From: Stackebrandtia endophytica
GTDB lineage: Bacteria; Actinomycetota; Actinomycetes; Mycobacteriales; Micromonosporaceae
Reading direction: 5' to 3'
DNA: 64,000 nt
Assembly (NCBI RefSeq): GCF_006716355.1
Contig: NZ_VFOW01000001.1
Span: 4,774,001 to 4,838,000 of the forward strand
The notes under the pieces are model-generated. The model searched no databases, was not told the DNA's origin, and saw only the letters and a program-made list of their open reading frames with translations. Both the position numbers and the translations under genes were made by a program. Numbering within the stretch: position 1 is the stretch's first letter; each line of letters opens with the position of its first letter. Positions 8,226 through 17,578 of this stretch are shown in pieces.

Positions 8226-9992
8226 ATGTCCAGGCGTACCAAGCGCCTCATCGCCAGTGGAGCGGCGGCCGCAGTGGCGATCGGCGTCGCCGTCGCGACC
8301 GTGCCCTCGGCGTTCGCCGAAAACCAGTCCACTGTTGATATTCAACTGTTGGCGATCAACGACTTCCACGGCAACCTCGAGCCGCCGGAAGGCTCCAGCG
8401 GCTCGATCACCTACATCGACGACGACGGCAACGAGGTACAGGTTCCCGCCGGTGGCGCCGAATACCTGGCCACCCACCTCGCCGAAGCCCGCGAGGGGCA
8501 GTCGCGTTCCGTCACCGTCGCCGCCGGCGACCTCATCGGTGGCAGCCCCTTCCTGTCGGCGGCGTTCCACGACGAACCCACCATCGAATCGCTGGACAAG
8601 ATGGGGCTGGACGTCAGCTCCGTCGGTAACCACGAGTTCGACGAGGGAATCGAGGAACTGCACCGCATCCGCACCGGCGGCTGCCACGAGGCCGACGGCT
8701 GCGTCGACCCCGACAACCCGTTCGAAGGCGCCGAGTTCCCGTTCCTGGGAGCCAACGTCGTCAACAAGAACACCGGACTGCCCGAGCTTCCGCCGGTCTG
8801 GGTCAAGAACATGGACGGCGCCAAGGTCGGCTTCATCGGCATGACCCTCGAAGGCACCGGCAACATCGTCAGCAAGGCCGGCATCCGCGACCTCGAATTC
8901 AAGGACGAGGTCGAGACCGCCAACTTCTACGCCAAACTGCTGCAGGCCGTCGGAGTCAAGTCCATCGTGGTCCTGCTGCACGAGGGCGGCATGCCCGCCA
9001 GCGGTGCGGTCAACTACGACTGCGACTCGCCCGGCCCCGGCGACGGCATCTCCGGACCCATCGTCGACATCGCCGAGAATCTCGACGCCGAGATCGACCT
9101 GCTCGTCACCGGACACACCCACCAGGCGTACACCTGCACCATCGACGACCCGGCCGGTCAACCCCGGATGGTCACCTCCGGTGCCTCCTTCGGTCGCCTC
9201 TTCACCGAGATCAACCTGGGCTACGACACCACCAGCGGCGACATCGTCCGCACCAGCGTGACCGCCGAGAACCGCATCGTCACCCGCGACGTCACCCCGG
9301 ACCCGGACCAGACCGAGCTCATCGACCTCTACAACGAACTGGTCGAACCGATCGCCAACCAGACGGTCGGTTACATCTCCGAAGACATCCCGATGGGAGC
9401 CACCCGCGACATCGAATCGCCCATGGGTGACCTGATCGCCGACATGCAACTGTGGGCGACCGCCTCCGAGGAGGCCGGTGGCGCACAGATCGCGTTCATG
9501 AACCCCGGCGGCGTCCGTGCCGATCTCACCTACCCGCAGTCGGGCTCCGAAGGGGACGGCGTCGTCACCTACGGCGAGGCGTTCACCGTCCAACCGTTCA
9601 ACAACTACCTCGTCACGGTGGACCTCACCGGCGCACAGATCATCACCGCGCTCCAGCAGCAGTTCAGCGGCGCCAACGCCGAGAAGAACCTGATGCTCCA
9701 ACCCTCCGAAGGCTTCACCTACACCGTGGACAGCTCCGCCCAGGGCGCCGACAAGGTCCTGGTGGACACCGTCGCCCTCCACGGCGAACCGCTCGACCCC
9801 GACGCGACCTACCGGGTCACGATCAACTCGTTCCTCTCCGAAGGCGGCGACGGATTCGACGTGCTCGCCGAAGGCGAGAACATCCTGTTCGGTCCGTTGG
9901 ACATCGACGCGCTGAAGGACTGGTTCACCGAGAACACCTCCGCTGACAACCCGGCCGCCGCACCCGCGGCCGACCGCATCAGCTACCAGTGA
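8226..9992 (+). CDS. Secreted bifunctional metallophosphatase/5'-nucleotidase
   Basis: A 588-residue exported phosphatase that releases phosphate from nucleotides outside the cell. The first 30 or so residues form a Sec signal peptide (RRTKR, hydrophobic core, cleavage near SAFA-EN). The N-terminal calcineurin-like metallophosphoesterase domain shows INDFHGN, GNHEFDEG and GHTHQAY; the C-terminal 5_nucleotid_C domain (about residues 375-560) binds the nucleotide, with NPGGVRADL. No LPXTG anchor or membrane tail is seen, so it is probably released. An AGGGAG ribosome site precedes the ATG. PHO-box-like repeats lie upstream and a perfect hairpin terminator follows. Confidence 0.9.
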   Translation: MSRRTKRLIASGAAAAVAIGVAVATVPSAFAENQSTVDIQLLAINDFHGNLEPPEGSSGSITYIDDDGNEVQVPAGGAEYLATHLAEAREGQSRSVTVAAGDLIGGSPFLSAAFHDEPTIESLDKMGLDVSSVGNHEFDEGIEELHRIRTGGCHEADGCVDPDNPFEGAEFPFLGANVVNKNTGLPELPPVWVKNMDGAKVGFIGMTLEGTGNIVSKAGIRDLEFKDEVETANFYAKLLQAVGVKSIVVLLHEGGMPASGAVNYDCDSPGPGDGISGPIVDIAENLDAEIDLLVTGHTHQAYTCTIDDPAGQPRMVTSGASFGRLFTEINLGYDTTSGDIVRTSVTAENRIVTRDVTPDPDQTELIDLYNELVEPIANQTVGYISEDIPMGATRDIESPMGDLIADMQLWATASEEAGGAQIAFMNPGGVRADLTYPQSGSEGDGVVTYGEAFTVQPFNNYLVTVDLTGAQIITALQQQFSGANAEKNLMLQPSEGFTYTVDSSAQGADKVLVDTVALHGEPLDPDATYRVTINSFLSEGGDGFDVLAEGENILFGPLDIDALKDWFTENTSADNPAAAPAADRISYQ

Positions 9993-9998
9993 TCCCAC

Positions 9999-10048
9999 CT
10001 CGCGGGTCGGTCGTCTCGGTGAATTCCACACCGCGACCGACCCGCGAG
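9999..10048 (+). terminator. Terminator of the 5'-nucleotidase gene
   Basis: Perfect 15-bp stem: CTCGCGGGTCGGTCG (9999-10013) with CGACCGACCCGCGAG (10034-10048), 20-nt loop, starting 6 nt after the stop codon. Confidence 0.85.
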
Positions 10049-10345
10049 TTCGTCCGATCGGACGGTGTCACTCCTCCACCCGTCGTAAACCCGTCACCGG
10101 TGGTCGGGTGAGGCCGTTGTAACCGGCGTGAGCCAGATCCCCGGTCGACGTGGCGGTCGCCGACGCCGTATCCTGCGATACCTCGTCTATATGTCCAATG
10201 TGATGCACCATCGCGCGGATCCGTCACTCACACCCCGGGTCCGTCCCGATTCCCACCGCGATCAGGCGACCTGACCACCGCTCAACCACGCCCACCACCG
10301 ATGTCTTGTTCACGAGTCGTGGGCGCACGCCGGTACCGTATGGGC
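10049..10345. other. Intergenic region upstream of ftsK
   Basis: No convincing gene. Immediately before the start, TACCGT (10334-10339) ends 6 nt before the ATG at 10346 and may be a leaderless -10 box; no clear -35 is visible. A small inverted repeat GTATC-N4-GATAC lies near 10168. Confidence 0.4.
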
Positions 10346-12856
10346 ATGGCTGGCCGAACTCCGGCGGCGAAGAAGGCCGCCCGAAAACGCACCGCACCAG
10401 CGCGTCGCACCACCGCGAGTCGCAGCACCGCCTCCGGTCGCGGCTCGACGCGGTCGACCGCATCCCGTGGCAAGGCCAAGAAAGCCGCTGCGCGACGCCC
10501 CGCGAAACGCGGCATACCGGGCCCTCTCGAAGCCTCCGGAATGGCGCTGCGCGGCATGTGGAACGGCGTCGCGCGCGCCTGCGGATGGGCGGTACGCGGT
10601 ATCGGTCGGGAAGCCGCTTCGGCCCGGGAGATCGACGAGGCCCACCGCCGCGACGGTCAAGCGCTGCTGGTACTGGCATTGGGAATCCTGCTGGCCGTGG
10701 CACTGTGGTTCAACTCGGCGGGCCCCGTCGGGGAATACCTGTCCTACGGTCTGCGATGGACCATCGGCGTGATGTCGGTGTTCCTACCCGTCCTCATGAC
10801 GATCGGCGCCGTCCGCATGATGCGTCACCCACGTTCGGAGGAGGCACACGGCCGCGCCGTGGTCGGCTGGACCGCGACCCTGCTGGGCACGGTCGGCATG
10901 CTCCATCTGGGAAACGGACTGCCCACCAAGACCGACGGAATCCTCGGCGCGGGAGGGCAACTCGGCCGGGTGGTCGGCGGCGCCCTGGAAGCGGCGGTGT
11001 CCCCGTGGGTGGCGGCCCCGCTGCTCGCGCTGATCGTGTTCTTCGGGCTTCTGGTCGTGACCGCGACCCCCGTCAACAAGGTCCCCGAGAAGGTAGCCGG
11101 TCTGTTCCGGCTCGCCACCGGCCGCACCGGTGGCGAGGTCGAGCCGTTCGCGGACGATGAGGACCCAGAGGAGGAGGAACCCGTTAAACGACGTCGCCCG
11201 TCCCGACGGCGGCAGGCCGTCATGGCCGAGCCCGAGACGGACGCCGACGAGGCCGACGAACCCGAACCGGTGCACCGCGCCACCGCTCCACTGCCCAGAC
11301 TCAAACCCGAAGACGTGCCCGATCGGCAACCGCCGCAGCACTCGGCGCCGCCGAAGAAGGCCAAGCAACCGATGCTGCCCCAAAACGGCGACTACCAACT
11401 CCCACCGGCGGACCTGCTGTCGGCGGGCGCGGCGGCCAAGAAACGCAGCAAGGCCAACGACGTCGTCATCGCCGCACTGCAGGAGGTCTTCGAACAGTTC
11501 AACGTAGACGCCGCGGTCACCGGCTTCACCCGTGGACCGACGGTCACCCGATACGAGGTCGAACTGGGGCCGGCGGTCAAGGTGGAGCGGATCACCCAGC
11601 TGTCACGCAACATCGCCTACGCCGTCAAAAGCCCCGACGTCCGCATCCTGAGCCCGATCCCCGGCAAGAGCGCCGTGGGCGTGGAGATCCCCAACTCCGA
11701 CCGCGAGGACGTCTCCCTGGGCGACGTGCTGCGGTCGCGGACCGCCACGGTCGATCGGCACCCGATGATCATCGGCCTGGGCAAGGACATCGAGGGCGGT
11801 TTCGTCGTCGCCAACCTCGCGAAGATGCCACATTTGCTCATTGCCGGAGCCACTGGCTCTGGGAAATCGAGCTGTATAAATACGTTGTTGGTGTCCATTT
11901 TGGCTCGGGCGACGCCGGATGAGGTTCGGCTGCTGCTGATCGACCCCAAGCGGGTCGAGCTGACCGTCTATGAGGGTATTCCGCACCTGGTCAACCCGAT
12001 CGTGACCAACCCGAAGAAGGCCTCCGACGCTCTACAGTGGGTCGTCAAGGAGATGGACATGCGCTACGAGGACCTCGCGGCCGCGGGCGTGCGCCACATC
12101 GACGACTTCAACCGCAAGCTTCGCGCCGGCAAGATCAAGCCACCACCGGGCTCCGAGCGGGTCTACCAGCCGTACCCCTACCTGTTGGTCATCGTCGACG
12201 AGCTCGCCGACCTCATGATGGTCGCGCCGCGTGATGTTGAGGATGCCGTCGTGCGCATCACCCAGCTGGCCCGTGCCGCCGGCATCCACCTGGTCCTGGC
12301 GACTCAGCGACCCTCCGTCGACGTCGTCACCGGTTTGATCAAGGCCAATGTGCCGTCCCGGCTGGCGTTCTCGACCTCGTCGCTGGCCGACTCCCGAGTC
12401 ATCCTCGACCAACCCGGCGCCGAGAAGCTGATCGGTCGCGGTGACGGCCTGTTCCTGCCGATGGGCGCGAGCAAACCGCAGCGGGTGCAGGGCGCATGGG
12501 TCACCGACGGCGAGATCGAGCGGATGGTCGAGTTCACCAAGGAACAGCGGGAACCGCAGTTCTCCGAGGACGTGCTCACCGTCGCCGCCACCAGTAAGAA
12601 AAAGGTCGACGAGGACATCGGTGAAGACCTCGACGTGCTGTTGCAGGCCGTGGAGCAGGTCGTGACCAGCCAGTTCGGTTCCACCTCGATGCTGCAACGC
12701 AAACTGCGCGTCGGGTTCGCCAAGGCGGGACGGCTCATGGACCTCATGGAGAGCCGGGGGGTCGTCGGCCCGTCCGAAGGCACCAAGGCCCGTGAGGTGC
12801 TGGTCAAACCCGACGACCTCGACGAGGTGTTGGCCGGCATCCGAGGCGATCAGTGA
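10346..12856 (+). CDS. ftsK: Cell-division DNA translocase FtsK
   Basis: An 836-residue septal FtsK/SpoIIIE, which pumps the chromosome terminus through the closing septum. A lysine/arginine-rich N-terminus is followed by four predicted membrane helices (about residues 100-240), a charged acidic linker, the motor with Walker A GATGSGKS near residue 501 and Walker B LLVIVDELADLM near 613, and the C-terminal gamma winged helix (about 765-830) that reads KOPS-type sequences. Start 10346 gives MAGRTPAAKKAARKR and fits a TACCGT -10 box 6 nt upstream; in-frame ATGs at 10301 and 10340 are alternatives. Position between rnj and pgsA matches mycobacteria. Confidence 0.95.
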   Translation: MAGRTPAAKKAARKRTAPARRTTASRSTASGRGSTRSTASRGKAKKAAARRPAKRGIPGPLEASGMALRGMWNGVARACGWAVRGIGREAASAREIDEAHRRDGQALLVLALGILLAVALWFNSAGPVGEYLSYGLRWTIGVMSVFLPVLMTIGAVRMMRHPRSEEAHGRAVVGWTATLLGTVGMLHLGNGLPTKTDGILGAGGQLGRVVGGALEAAVSPWVAAPLLALIVFFGLLVVTATPVNKVPEKVAGLFRLATGRTGGEVEPFADDEDPEEEEPVKRRRPSRRRQAVMAEPETDADEADEPEPVHRATAPLPRLKPEDVPDRQPPQHSAPPKKAKQPMLPQNGDYQLPPADLLSAGAAAKKRSKANDVVIAALQEVFEQFNVDAAVTGFTRGPTVTRYEVELGPAVKVERITQLSRNIAYAVKSPDVRILSPIPGKSAVGVEIPNSDREDVSLGDVLRSRTATVDRHPMIIGLGKDIEGGFVVANLAKMPHLLIAGATGSGKSSCINTLLVSILARATPDEVRLLLIDPKRVELTVYEGIPHLVNPIVTNPKKASDALQWVVKEMDMRYEDLAAAGVRHIDDFNRKLRAGKIKPPPGSERVYQPYPYLLVIVDELADLMMVAPRDVEDAVVRITQLARAAGIHLVLATQRPSVDVVTGLIKANVPSRLAFSTSSLADSRVILDQPGAEKLIGRGDGLFLPMGASKPQRVQGAWVTDGEIERMVEFTKEQREPQFSEDVLTVAATSKKKVDEDIGEDLDVLLQAVEQVVTSQFGSTSMLQRKLRVGFAKAGRLMDLMESRGVVGPSEGTKAREVLVKPDDLDEVLAGIRGDQ

Positions 12857-12874
12857 CGTCGACGCCGGTGCGGC

Positions 12875-13414
12875 TCAGTCGGTCGGGGGCACCGGTTCCA
12901 AGGCCGCGGCGCCGAAGGAGACGCTGAACCGGGCGCACCAGACGGACACGCTGCCGACCCGATCGAGGTCCACGTCGGCGGGCACCTCGTAGACCTGGTC
13001 GCCGAGGTTGCCCTTCAGGGTCCCGAGTTCGACGTGGTATCCGTCGTCGAAGACGAACCAGTCGTCCGGATCCACCGATTGATCGGTCAGCCACACGCGC
13101 AGGTCCGGTCCGTTGGAGGTGTCCAGGTCGGCGATCGACAGAACGACGGAACCATCGGGCTGCTCGATCAACTGCGCAGCCCCGCTGGTGGCGTGTTCCT
13201 GTGATACGAACTCGCCCTCGGCCAACAGGATCGGGCCGGGCGGCGTCGTCGTCGGGTCCTCCCATCGCGGCTCCACCACCTGCGGCAACTCCTCCTGAAC
13301 CCGGACGTCCACCCAGAGCTTCCACGGCTGGAACAGGTACAACCCGAACGCGGCACCCGCCACCAGCAGTGCCGTCATCGACCAGACGAGTGGGGAACGC
13401 AACAGGCGACGCAT
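12875..13414 (-). CDS. DM13 domain membrane-anchored protein
   Basis: A 179-residue protein with one N-terminal membrane segment (about residues 10-30, [20 protein letters not shown]) and an outside domain matching DM13: [37 protein letters not shown] and [13 protein letters not shown]13 domains are proposed to take part in electron transfer through a conserved Cys, here the Cys near residue 164. It is convergent with ftsK with only 18 nt between stops, and divergent from rimO. Confidence 0.8.
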   Translation of the reverse strand: MRRLLRSPLVWSMTALLVAGAAFGLYLFQPWKLWVDVRVQEELPQVVEPRWEDPTTTPPGPILLAEGEFVSQEHATSGAAQLIEQPDGSVVLSIADLDTSNGPDLRVWLTDQSVDPDDWFVFDDGYHVELGTLKGNLGDQVYEVPADVDLDRVGSVSVWCARFSVSFGAAALEPVPPTD

Positions 13415-13510
13415 GATCTCAGTATCCGGGCCCCGTCAAAAACGCCTCGGCCAATCTGGTCTCACCGGTGCCTCACCACGCCGACCTGTCGGCCTCTTCC
13501 CGGCGGTGGG

Positions 13511-13516
13511 TACGCT
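13511..13516 (+). promoter_or_regulatory. Putative -10 box (TACGCT) for leaderless rimO
   Basis: TACGCT ends 6 nt before the GTG at 13523, which would place the first transcribed base on the start codon. No clear -35. Confidence 0.4.
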
Positions 13517-13522
13517 CTAGAC

Positions 13523-14959
13523 GTGTCTGATGCGCCATCCATGCTGCCCAAACGCCGTGTTGCCCTGTTGACCTTGGGCTGTGCCCGTAACGAGGTCGAT
13601 TCGGAGGAATTGGCCGCCCGCCTGGCCGAGGGTGGCTGGGAGGTCACCGACGACGGCGAGGACGCCGACGTGGTGATGGTGAACACCTGCGGATTCATCG
13701 AAACCGCGAAACAGGACTCGATCGACACCCTGCTCGCCGCCTCCGACACCGGAGCCAAGGTGGTCGCCGCCGGGTGCATGGCCGAACGTTACGGTCGGGA
13801 ACTGGCCGACAGTCTCCCCGAAGCCGACGCCGTCCTCGGATTCGACAGCTACACCGACATCGCCGCCCGCCTCGACGCGGTCGCGCGTGGCGAGGTCATC
13901 GAGTCCCACACCCCGCAGGACCGCCGGAAGCTGCTTCCGCTGAGCCCGGTGGAGCGTCCCGCGGTCGCTTCGGCGATCCCCGGCCACGGCACCGACTCCG
14001 ATGCCGGAGTCCCCGCGCACCTGACCGTGCTGCGTCGCCGTCTCAGTTCCGGCCCGGTCGCCAACGTGAAGATCGCCAGCGGTTGCGACCGGCGCTGCGC
14101 GTTCTGCGCGATCCCGACCTTCCGCGGCGCGTTCGTGTCGCGACCGGCCGAGGAGGTACTCGCCGAGGTCCGGTGGTTGGCCGGTGAGGGCGTTCGCGAG
14201 ATCACGCTGGTCAGTGAGAACACCACCTCTTACGGCAAGGACTTGGGCGACCAGGCGCTGTTGGACCGGCTGATCGTGGACCTGGCGGCCGTCGACGGCA
14301 TCGATCGGGTTCGGTTGTCCTACCTGCAACCCGCCGAGTTGCGTCCCTCGCTGATCAAGACCATCGCGACCACTCCGGGCGTCGCCCCCTATTTCGATCT
14401 GTCCTTCCAGCACTCCAGCCGTGACCTGCTGCGTCGGATGCGCCGCTTCGGTTCGACCGAGGGTTTCCTCGACCTGTTGAAGACCATCCGGGACCTGGAC
14501 CCCGAGGCCGGTGCCCGCACCAACGTGATCGTGGGCTTCCCCGGTGAGACCGAGGCCGACGTCGCCGAACTCGAACGGTTCCTGTCGGAGGCGCGACTGG
14601 ACGCCATCGGTGTGTTCGCCTACTCCGACGAGGAGGGCACCGAAGGCGTCGACCTCGACGGTCACGTGGACCCCGACGTCATCGCGCAGCGGTACGAACA
14701 CTTCAGCGTGCTGGCCGACGAACTGTGCGACCAGCGCGCCGCCGAACGCATCGGACAGACCCTCTCGGTACTGGTCGACACCGTCGACGACGACGGAGTC
14801 GACGGACGTGCCGCCCATCAGGCGCCCGAGGTCGACGGCAGCACCGCCCTGATCGGTGAGGTCACCGATCTCGTGCCCGGCGACCTGGTCACCGCCAAGG
14901 TGGTCGACAGCATCGGAGTCGACCTGGTCGCCGAGGTCATCTCGGTCAGAGAGTGCTGA
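13523..14959 (+). CDS. rimO: Ribosomal protein S12 methylthiotransferase RimO
   Basis: A 478-residue radical SAM enzyme that methylthiolates an aspartate of ribosomal protein S12. The N-terminal UPF0004 domain begins [14 protein letters not shown] and binds one iron-sulfur cluster. The radical SAM motif CDRRCAFC is near residue 189 (CxxxCxxC), and a TRAM RNA-binding domain forms the last 65 or so residues. The N-terminal pattern of three cysteines (LGC, VNTCG, AGC) is intact. GTG start is supported by a leaderless-type -10 box. pgsA starts 3 nt after its stop. Confidence 0.95.
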   Translation: MSDAPSMLPKRRVALLTLGCARNEVDSEELAARLAEGGWEVTDDGEDADVVMVNTCGFIETAKQDSIDTLLAASDTGAKVVAAGCMAERYGRELADSLPEADAVLGFDSYTDIAARLDAVARGEVIESHTPQDRRKLLPLSPVERPAVASAIPGHGTDSDAGVPAHLTVLRRRLSSGPVANVKIASGCDRRCAFCAIPTFRGAFVSRPAEEVLAEVRWLAGEGVREITLVSENTTSYGKDLGDQALLDRLIVDLAAVDGIDRVRLSYLQPAELRPSLIKTIATTPGVAPYFDLSFQHSSRDLLRRMRRFGSTEGFLDLLKTIRDLDPEAGARTNVIVGFPGETEADVAELERFLSEARLDAIGVFAYSDEEGTEGVDLDGHVDPDVIAQRYEHFSVLADELCDQRAAERIGQTLSVLVDTVDDDGVDGRAAHQAPEVDGSTALIGEVTDLVPGDLVTAKVVDSIGVDLVAEVISVREC

Positions 14960-14962
14960 GGC

Positions 14963-15553
14963 GTGTCCCAGCAGGTATCGGCGGGAAACCGGCACCCCCC
15001 GTCGGTGTACAACGTGGCCAACGCCCTGACCCTGGCGCGGCTCGCGTTGATCCCGCTGTTCGTTTGGGCCGTCATCGAATCGGGTCTGGTGGACTCCGGA
15101 TGGCGCATGATCGCCGCCGGGATCTTCATGCTGGCCTCGGCCACCGACTTCGTCGACGGATGGCTGGCCCGTCGCCACGGATTGATCACGACCTTCGGGA
15201 AGATCGCCGACCCCATCGCCGACAAGTTGCTGACCGGCACCGCGCTGGTGTTGTTGTCATCGGTGGGGTCGCTACCGTGGTGGGTGACCGGGATCATCCT
15301 GTTCCGGGAAGTCGGCATCACCGTGTTGCGGTTCTGGGTCATCCGATTCGGGATCATCGCGGCCAGCCATGGTGGCAAAATCAAAACCGCGCTGCAGATT
15401 CTGGCGATCTTCTGGTTCCTCTGGCCGTTCCCGTCGCCCGTCGACGCGGTCGGTCCGTGGATCATGGGCGCGGCGGTGCTCGCCACGGTCGTCACCGGCG
15501 CGGAGTACGTGATTCAAGTGATCGCGATGCGGCGCCTACGGTCGAGGAAGTGA
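14963..15553 (+). CDS. pgsA: CDP-diacylglycerol-glycerol-3-phosphate 3-phosphatidyltransferase
   Basis: A 196-residue integral membrane enzyme making phosphatidylglycerol-phosphate. The CDP-alcohol phosphotransferase motif DGx2ARx8Gx3Dx3D is intact (DGWLAR, then GKIADPIAD, about residues 65-86). Several membrane helices flank it. The GTG start is 3 nt after the rimO stop and the gene overlaps or abuts cinA, forming a rimO-pgsA-cinA operon. It corresponds in position to pgsA3 of M. tuberculosis. Confidence 0.9.
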   Translation: MSQQVSAGNRHPPSVYNVANALTLARLALIPLFVWAVIESGLVDSGWRMIAAGIFMLASATDFVDGWLARRHGLITTFGKIADPIADKLLTGTALVLLSSVGSLPWWVTGIILFREVGITVLRFWVIRFGIIAASHGGKIKTALQILAIFWFLWPFPSPVDAVGPWIMGAAVLATVVTGAEYVIQVIAMRRLRSRK

Positions 15554-15555
15554 CC

Positions 15556-16065
15556 ATGACTCAGAAGTCCGAGACGACACCGGCTCAGCACGTGATCGAC
15601 CGGTTGACCGAGCGAGGTGAGACGGTTGCGGTCGCCGAGTCGCTGACCGGTGGGCTGGTATCGGCCGCGTTGGTCGTGGTGGCCGGTGCCTCGGCGGTCT
15701 TCCGTGCCGGGGTGGTGGCCTACACGCCGCAGATGAAGACGGAACTGATCGATGTCCCGGCCGAGACCATCCAGACCTACGGGGTGGTGTCGGCGGAGGT
15801 GGCCCGGGCGATGGCGGCCGGGGTGCGGCGTCGATGTGGCACCGATTGGGGCATCGGCACCACCGGGGCGGCCGGGCCGGAACCGCACGGTGGTCAATCA
15901 CCGGGTGTGGTGTGGCTGTCGGTGTGCGGCCCCGGTGATTCCGAGGACACGCGCCGTTATCGATTCAGTGGTGATCGGCAGCACGTGCGCTCCGCGTCGG
16001 TGGAGCGGGTATTGCTGCTGCTAGACGGGTTGTCTCGCGAACCGGGCACCTCCGATGCAGATTGA
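15556..16065 (+). CDS. CinA-family nicotinamide-nucleotide amidohydrolase (C-terminal domain type)
   Basis: A 169-residue protein equal to the C-terminal CinA domain alone. It probably deamidates nicotinamide mononucleotide in NAD salvage. Landmarks are AESLTGGL near the N-terminus, VVAYTPQMK, and TGAAGPEP followed by GVVWLSV. It lacks the N-terminal MocF-like domain of full-length CinA. The ATG lies 3 nt after the pgsA stop; a GTG at 15550 overlapping that stop is an alternative. Confidence 0.88.
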   Translation: MTQKSETTPAQHVIDRLTERGETVAVAESLTGGLVSAALVVVAGASAVFRAGVVAYTPQMKTELIDVPAETIQTYGVVSAEVARAMAAGVRRRCGTDWGIGTTGAAGPEPHGGQSPGVVWLSVCGPGDSEDTRRYRFSGDRQHVRSASVERVLLLLDGLSREPGTSDAD

Positions 16066-16095
16066 AGCGGGCATGTCGGAGTAATCTGGCAGACA

Positions 16096-16135
16096 ACCCG
16101 GTTGAAGAGTGTGTGCCCGCGTGGCTCAACCGGGT
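16096..16135 (+). promoter_or_regulatory. Inverted repeat in the clgR leader
   Basis: ACCCGGTTGA (16096-16105) and TCAACCGGGT (16126-16135) form a perfect 10-bp stem with a 20-nt loop, ending 24 nt before the clgR ATG. The left arm is itself a small palindrome, CAACC-C-GGTTG (16094-16104). It could be a cinA terminator, or a regulator-binding pair upstream of clgR. A TAATCT hexamer (16082-16087) lies just before it. Confidence 0.45.
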
Positions 16136-16159
16136 AGGGACACGAGACAGGAGAAACCC

Positions 16160-16606
16160 ATGGTGCTGCTTCGTCAGATCATCGGTGAGACGCTGCGAAC
16201 CCGCCGGCGTCAGCAGCGCCGTACGTTGCGCGATGTCTCGGCCTCGGCCAACGTGAGTCTCGGCTACCTGTCGGAGATAGAGCGTGGCCAGAAGGAAGCC
16301 TCCAGCGAACTGCTCTCCTCGATTTGCGGGGCGCTTGAGGTGTCGCTGTCGGATGTGCTCGGTGAGGTGACCAGTGAGGTCGCCCGCGAGGAGCGGCAGC
16401 GTGAGGCCGCCGCTCAGCTGTCGACGGTTTCGTTGCTTCCCGCCGTGTCACGGTTGGATGATCATCGTCGACCGGTCGAGGAATCCCGGCTGGCTCAGCG
16501 TCGTCGCGCCGCGAAGGTGGCGCCGCCGGTCTCGTTGGACGCGGCTCGCGCCCGTCGTGCCGCCGGCACGGGGCGCGCGACACCGAAGGCCAGCGTAGCG
16601 GCCTGA
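16160..16606 (+). CDS. clgR: ClgR-family XRE transcriptional regulator
   Basis: A 148-residue regulator with a helix-turn-helix of the XRE/Cro type at about residues 10-65 (TLRDVSASANVSLGYLSEIERG). Sequence and position directly before pspA identify it as ClgR, the activator of clp protease and envelope-stress genes in actinobacteria. An ACAGGAG ribosome site precedes the ATG; the upstream in-frame extension from 16109 is not conserved. In M. tuberculosis clgR, pspA and pspM form one envelope-stress operon, and the same order is kept here. Confidence 0.9.
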   Translation: MVLLRQIIGETLRTRRRQQRRTLRDVSASANVSLGYLSEIERGQKEASSELLSSICGALEVSLSDVLGEVTSEVAREERQREAAAQLSTVSLLPAVSRLDDHRRPVEESRLAQRRRAAKVAPPVSLDAARARRAAGTGRATPKASVAA

Positions 16607-16614
16607 CCTTCGGT
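16582..16614 (+). terminator. Hairpin over the clgR stop codon
   Basis: ACCGAAGG (16582-16589) pairs with CCTTCGGT (16607-16614), with a GGCC/GGCC extension inside, across the stop codon. It may partly uncouple clgR from pspA transcription. No U tract. Confidence 0.4.
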
Positions 16615-16706
16615 CTGACGGTGATGGGTGAACGGTGACTGGGCAAGCCTGGGCCTGACACCTTAAACTCGATTACCAACGCCGCAAACACTGGAAGGAT
16701 CTCGAG

Positions 16707-17564
16707 ATGGCCAATCCCTTCGTCAAGGGTTGGAAGTATTTGATGGCGCTGTTCGGTGCCAAGATCGACGAACATGCCGATCCGAAGATCCAGATCCAGC
16801 AGGCGATCGAGGAATCACAGCGTCAGCATCAAGCGTTGGTCGGCCAGGCCGCAGCGGTCATCGGCAACCAGCGTCAATTGGAAATGAAGCTGTCCCGGAC
16901 CATGTCGGAGGTGGAGAAGCTGCAGGCCTCCGCCCGGCAGGCTCTGGTTTTGGCCGATAGGGCACGGGCTGACGGCGACGAGAAGAAGGCCACGGAGTAC
17001 GAGCAGTCGGCTCAGGCCTTCGCCGCGCAGTTGGTGTCGGCTGAACAGTCGATGGAGGATTTGAAGACGCTCCACGATCAGGCCATCAACGCCGCCGAGC
17101 AGGCGCGACAGGCCGTGGAGAACAACTCCATGATGTTGCAGCAGAAGTTGGCCGAGCGCACCAAACTGCTCAGCCAGCTGGAGCAGGCCAAGATGCAGGA
17201 GACGATCGCCACCTCGCTGGAGTCGATGTCTTCGCTGGCGGCGCCGGGCAACGTGCCCAACATGGATGAGATTCGGGACAAGATCGAGCGCCGTTACTCC
17301 ACCGCGATGGGCCGGGCCGACCTGGCCAGTAACTCGGTGGAGGGTCGCATGATGGAGGTCCAGAAGTCCACCGTCGACATGGCCGGTTCCTCGCGACTGG
17401 AGCAGATTCGCGCCAGTCTGCAGGGTGACCAGCTGGGTGGCTCCAGCAGTCAGCCCGCGGTGGAGTCCGGTTCCAGTTCTCAGTCGAGCGACCCGGCTTC
17501 GGTGTCGCGTCTGGATGAGATCCGTGCCAGCCTTGGGAAGGACAAGGGCGCAGCGACCGGCTGA
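16707..17564 (+). CDS. pspA: PspA/IM30 family membrane-stress protein
   Basis: A 285-residue, almost entirely helical protein of the PspA/IM30/Vipp1 (ESCRT-III-like) family, which binds stressed membranes from the inside. Residues 1-220 are coiled coil with the usual N-terminal amphipathic region ([17 protein letters not shown]). The tail (about 240-285) is Ser/Gln-rich and repeats the phrase RLxxIRASL ([22 protein letters not shown]). It lies 100 nt after clgR and 14 nt before the membrane partner gene. A GGAAGG ribosome site is present. Confidence 0.93.
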   Translation: MANPFVKGWKYLMALFGAKIDEHADPKIQIQQAIEESQRQHQALVGQAAAVIGNQRQLEMKLSRTMSEVEKLQASARQALVLADRARADGDEKKATEYEQSAQAFAAQLVSAEQSMEDLKTLHDQAINAAEQARQAVENNSMMLQQKLAERTKLLSQLEQAKMQETIATSLESMSSLAAPGNVPNMDEIRDKIERRYSTAMGRADLASNSVEGRMMEVQKSTVDMAGSSRLEQIRASLQGDQLGGSSSQPAVESGSSSQSSDPASVSRLDEIRASLGKDKGAATG

Positions 17565-17578
17565 CGCCCTGTTGAACT

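Noticed and set aside
8208-10031. 607-codon open frame on the minus strand
   Set aside because: Exact antisense of the 5'-nucleotidase gene; open only because of high GC. Sequence is Gly/Val/Asp-rich without any motif.
13517-15178. 553-codon minus-strand frame
   Set aside because: Antisense shadow of rimO and pgsA; no conserved motif.
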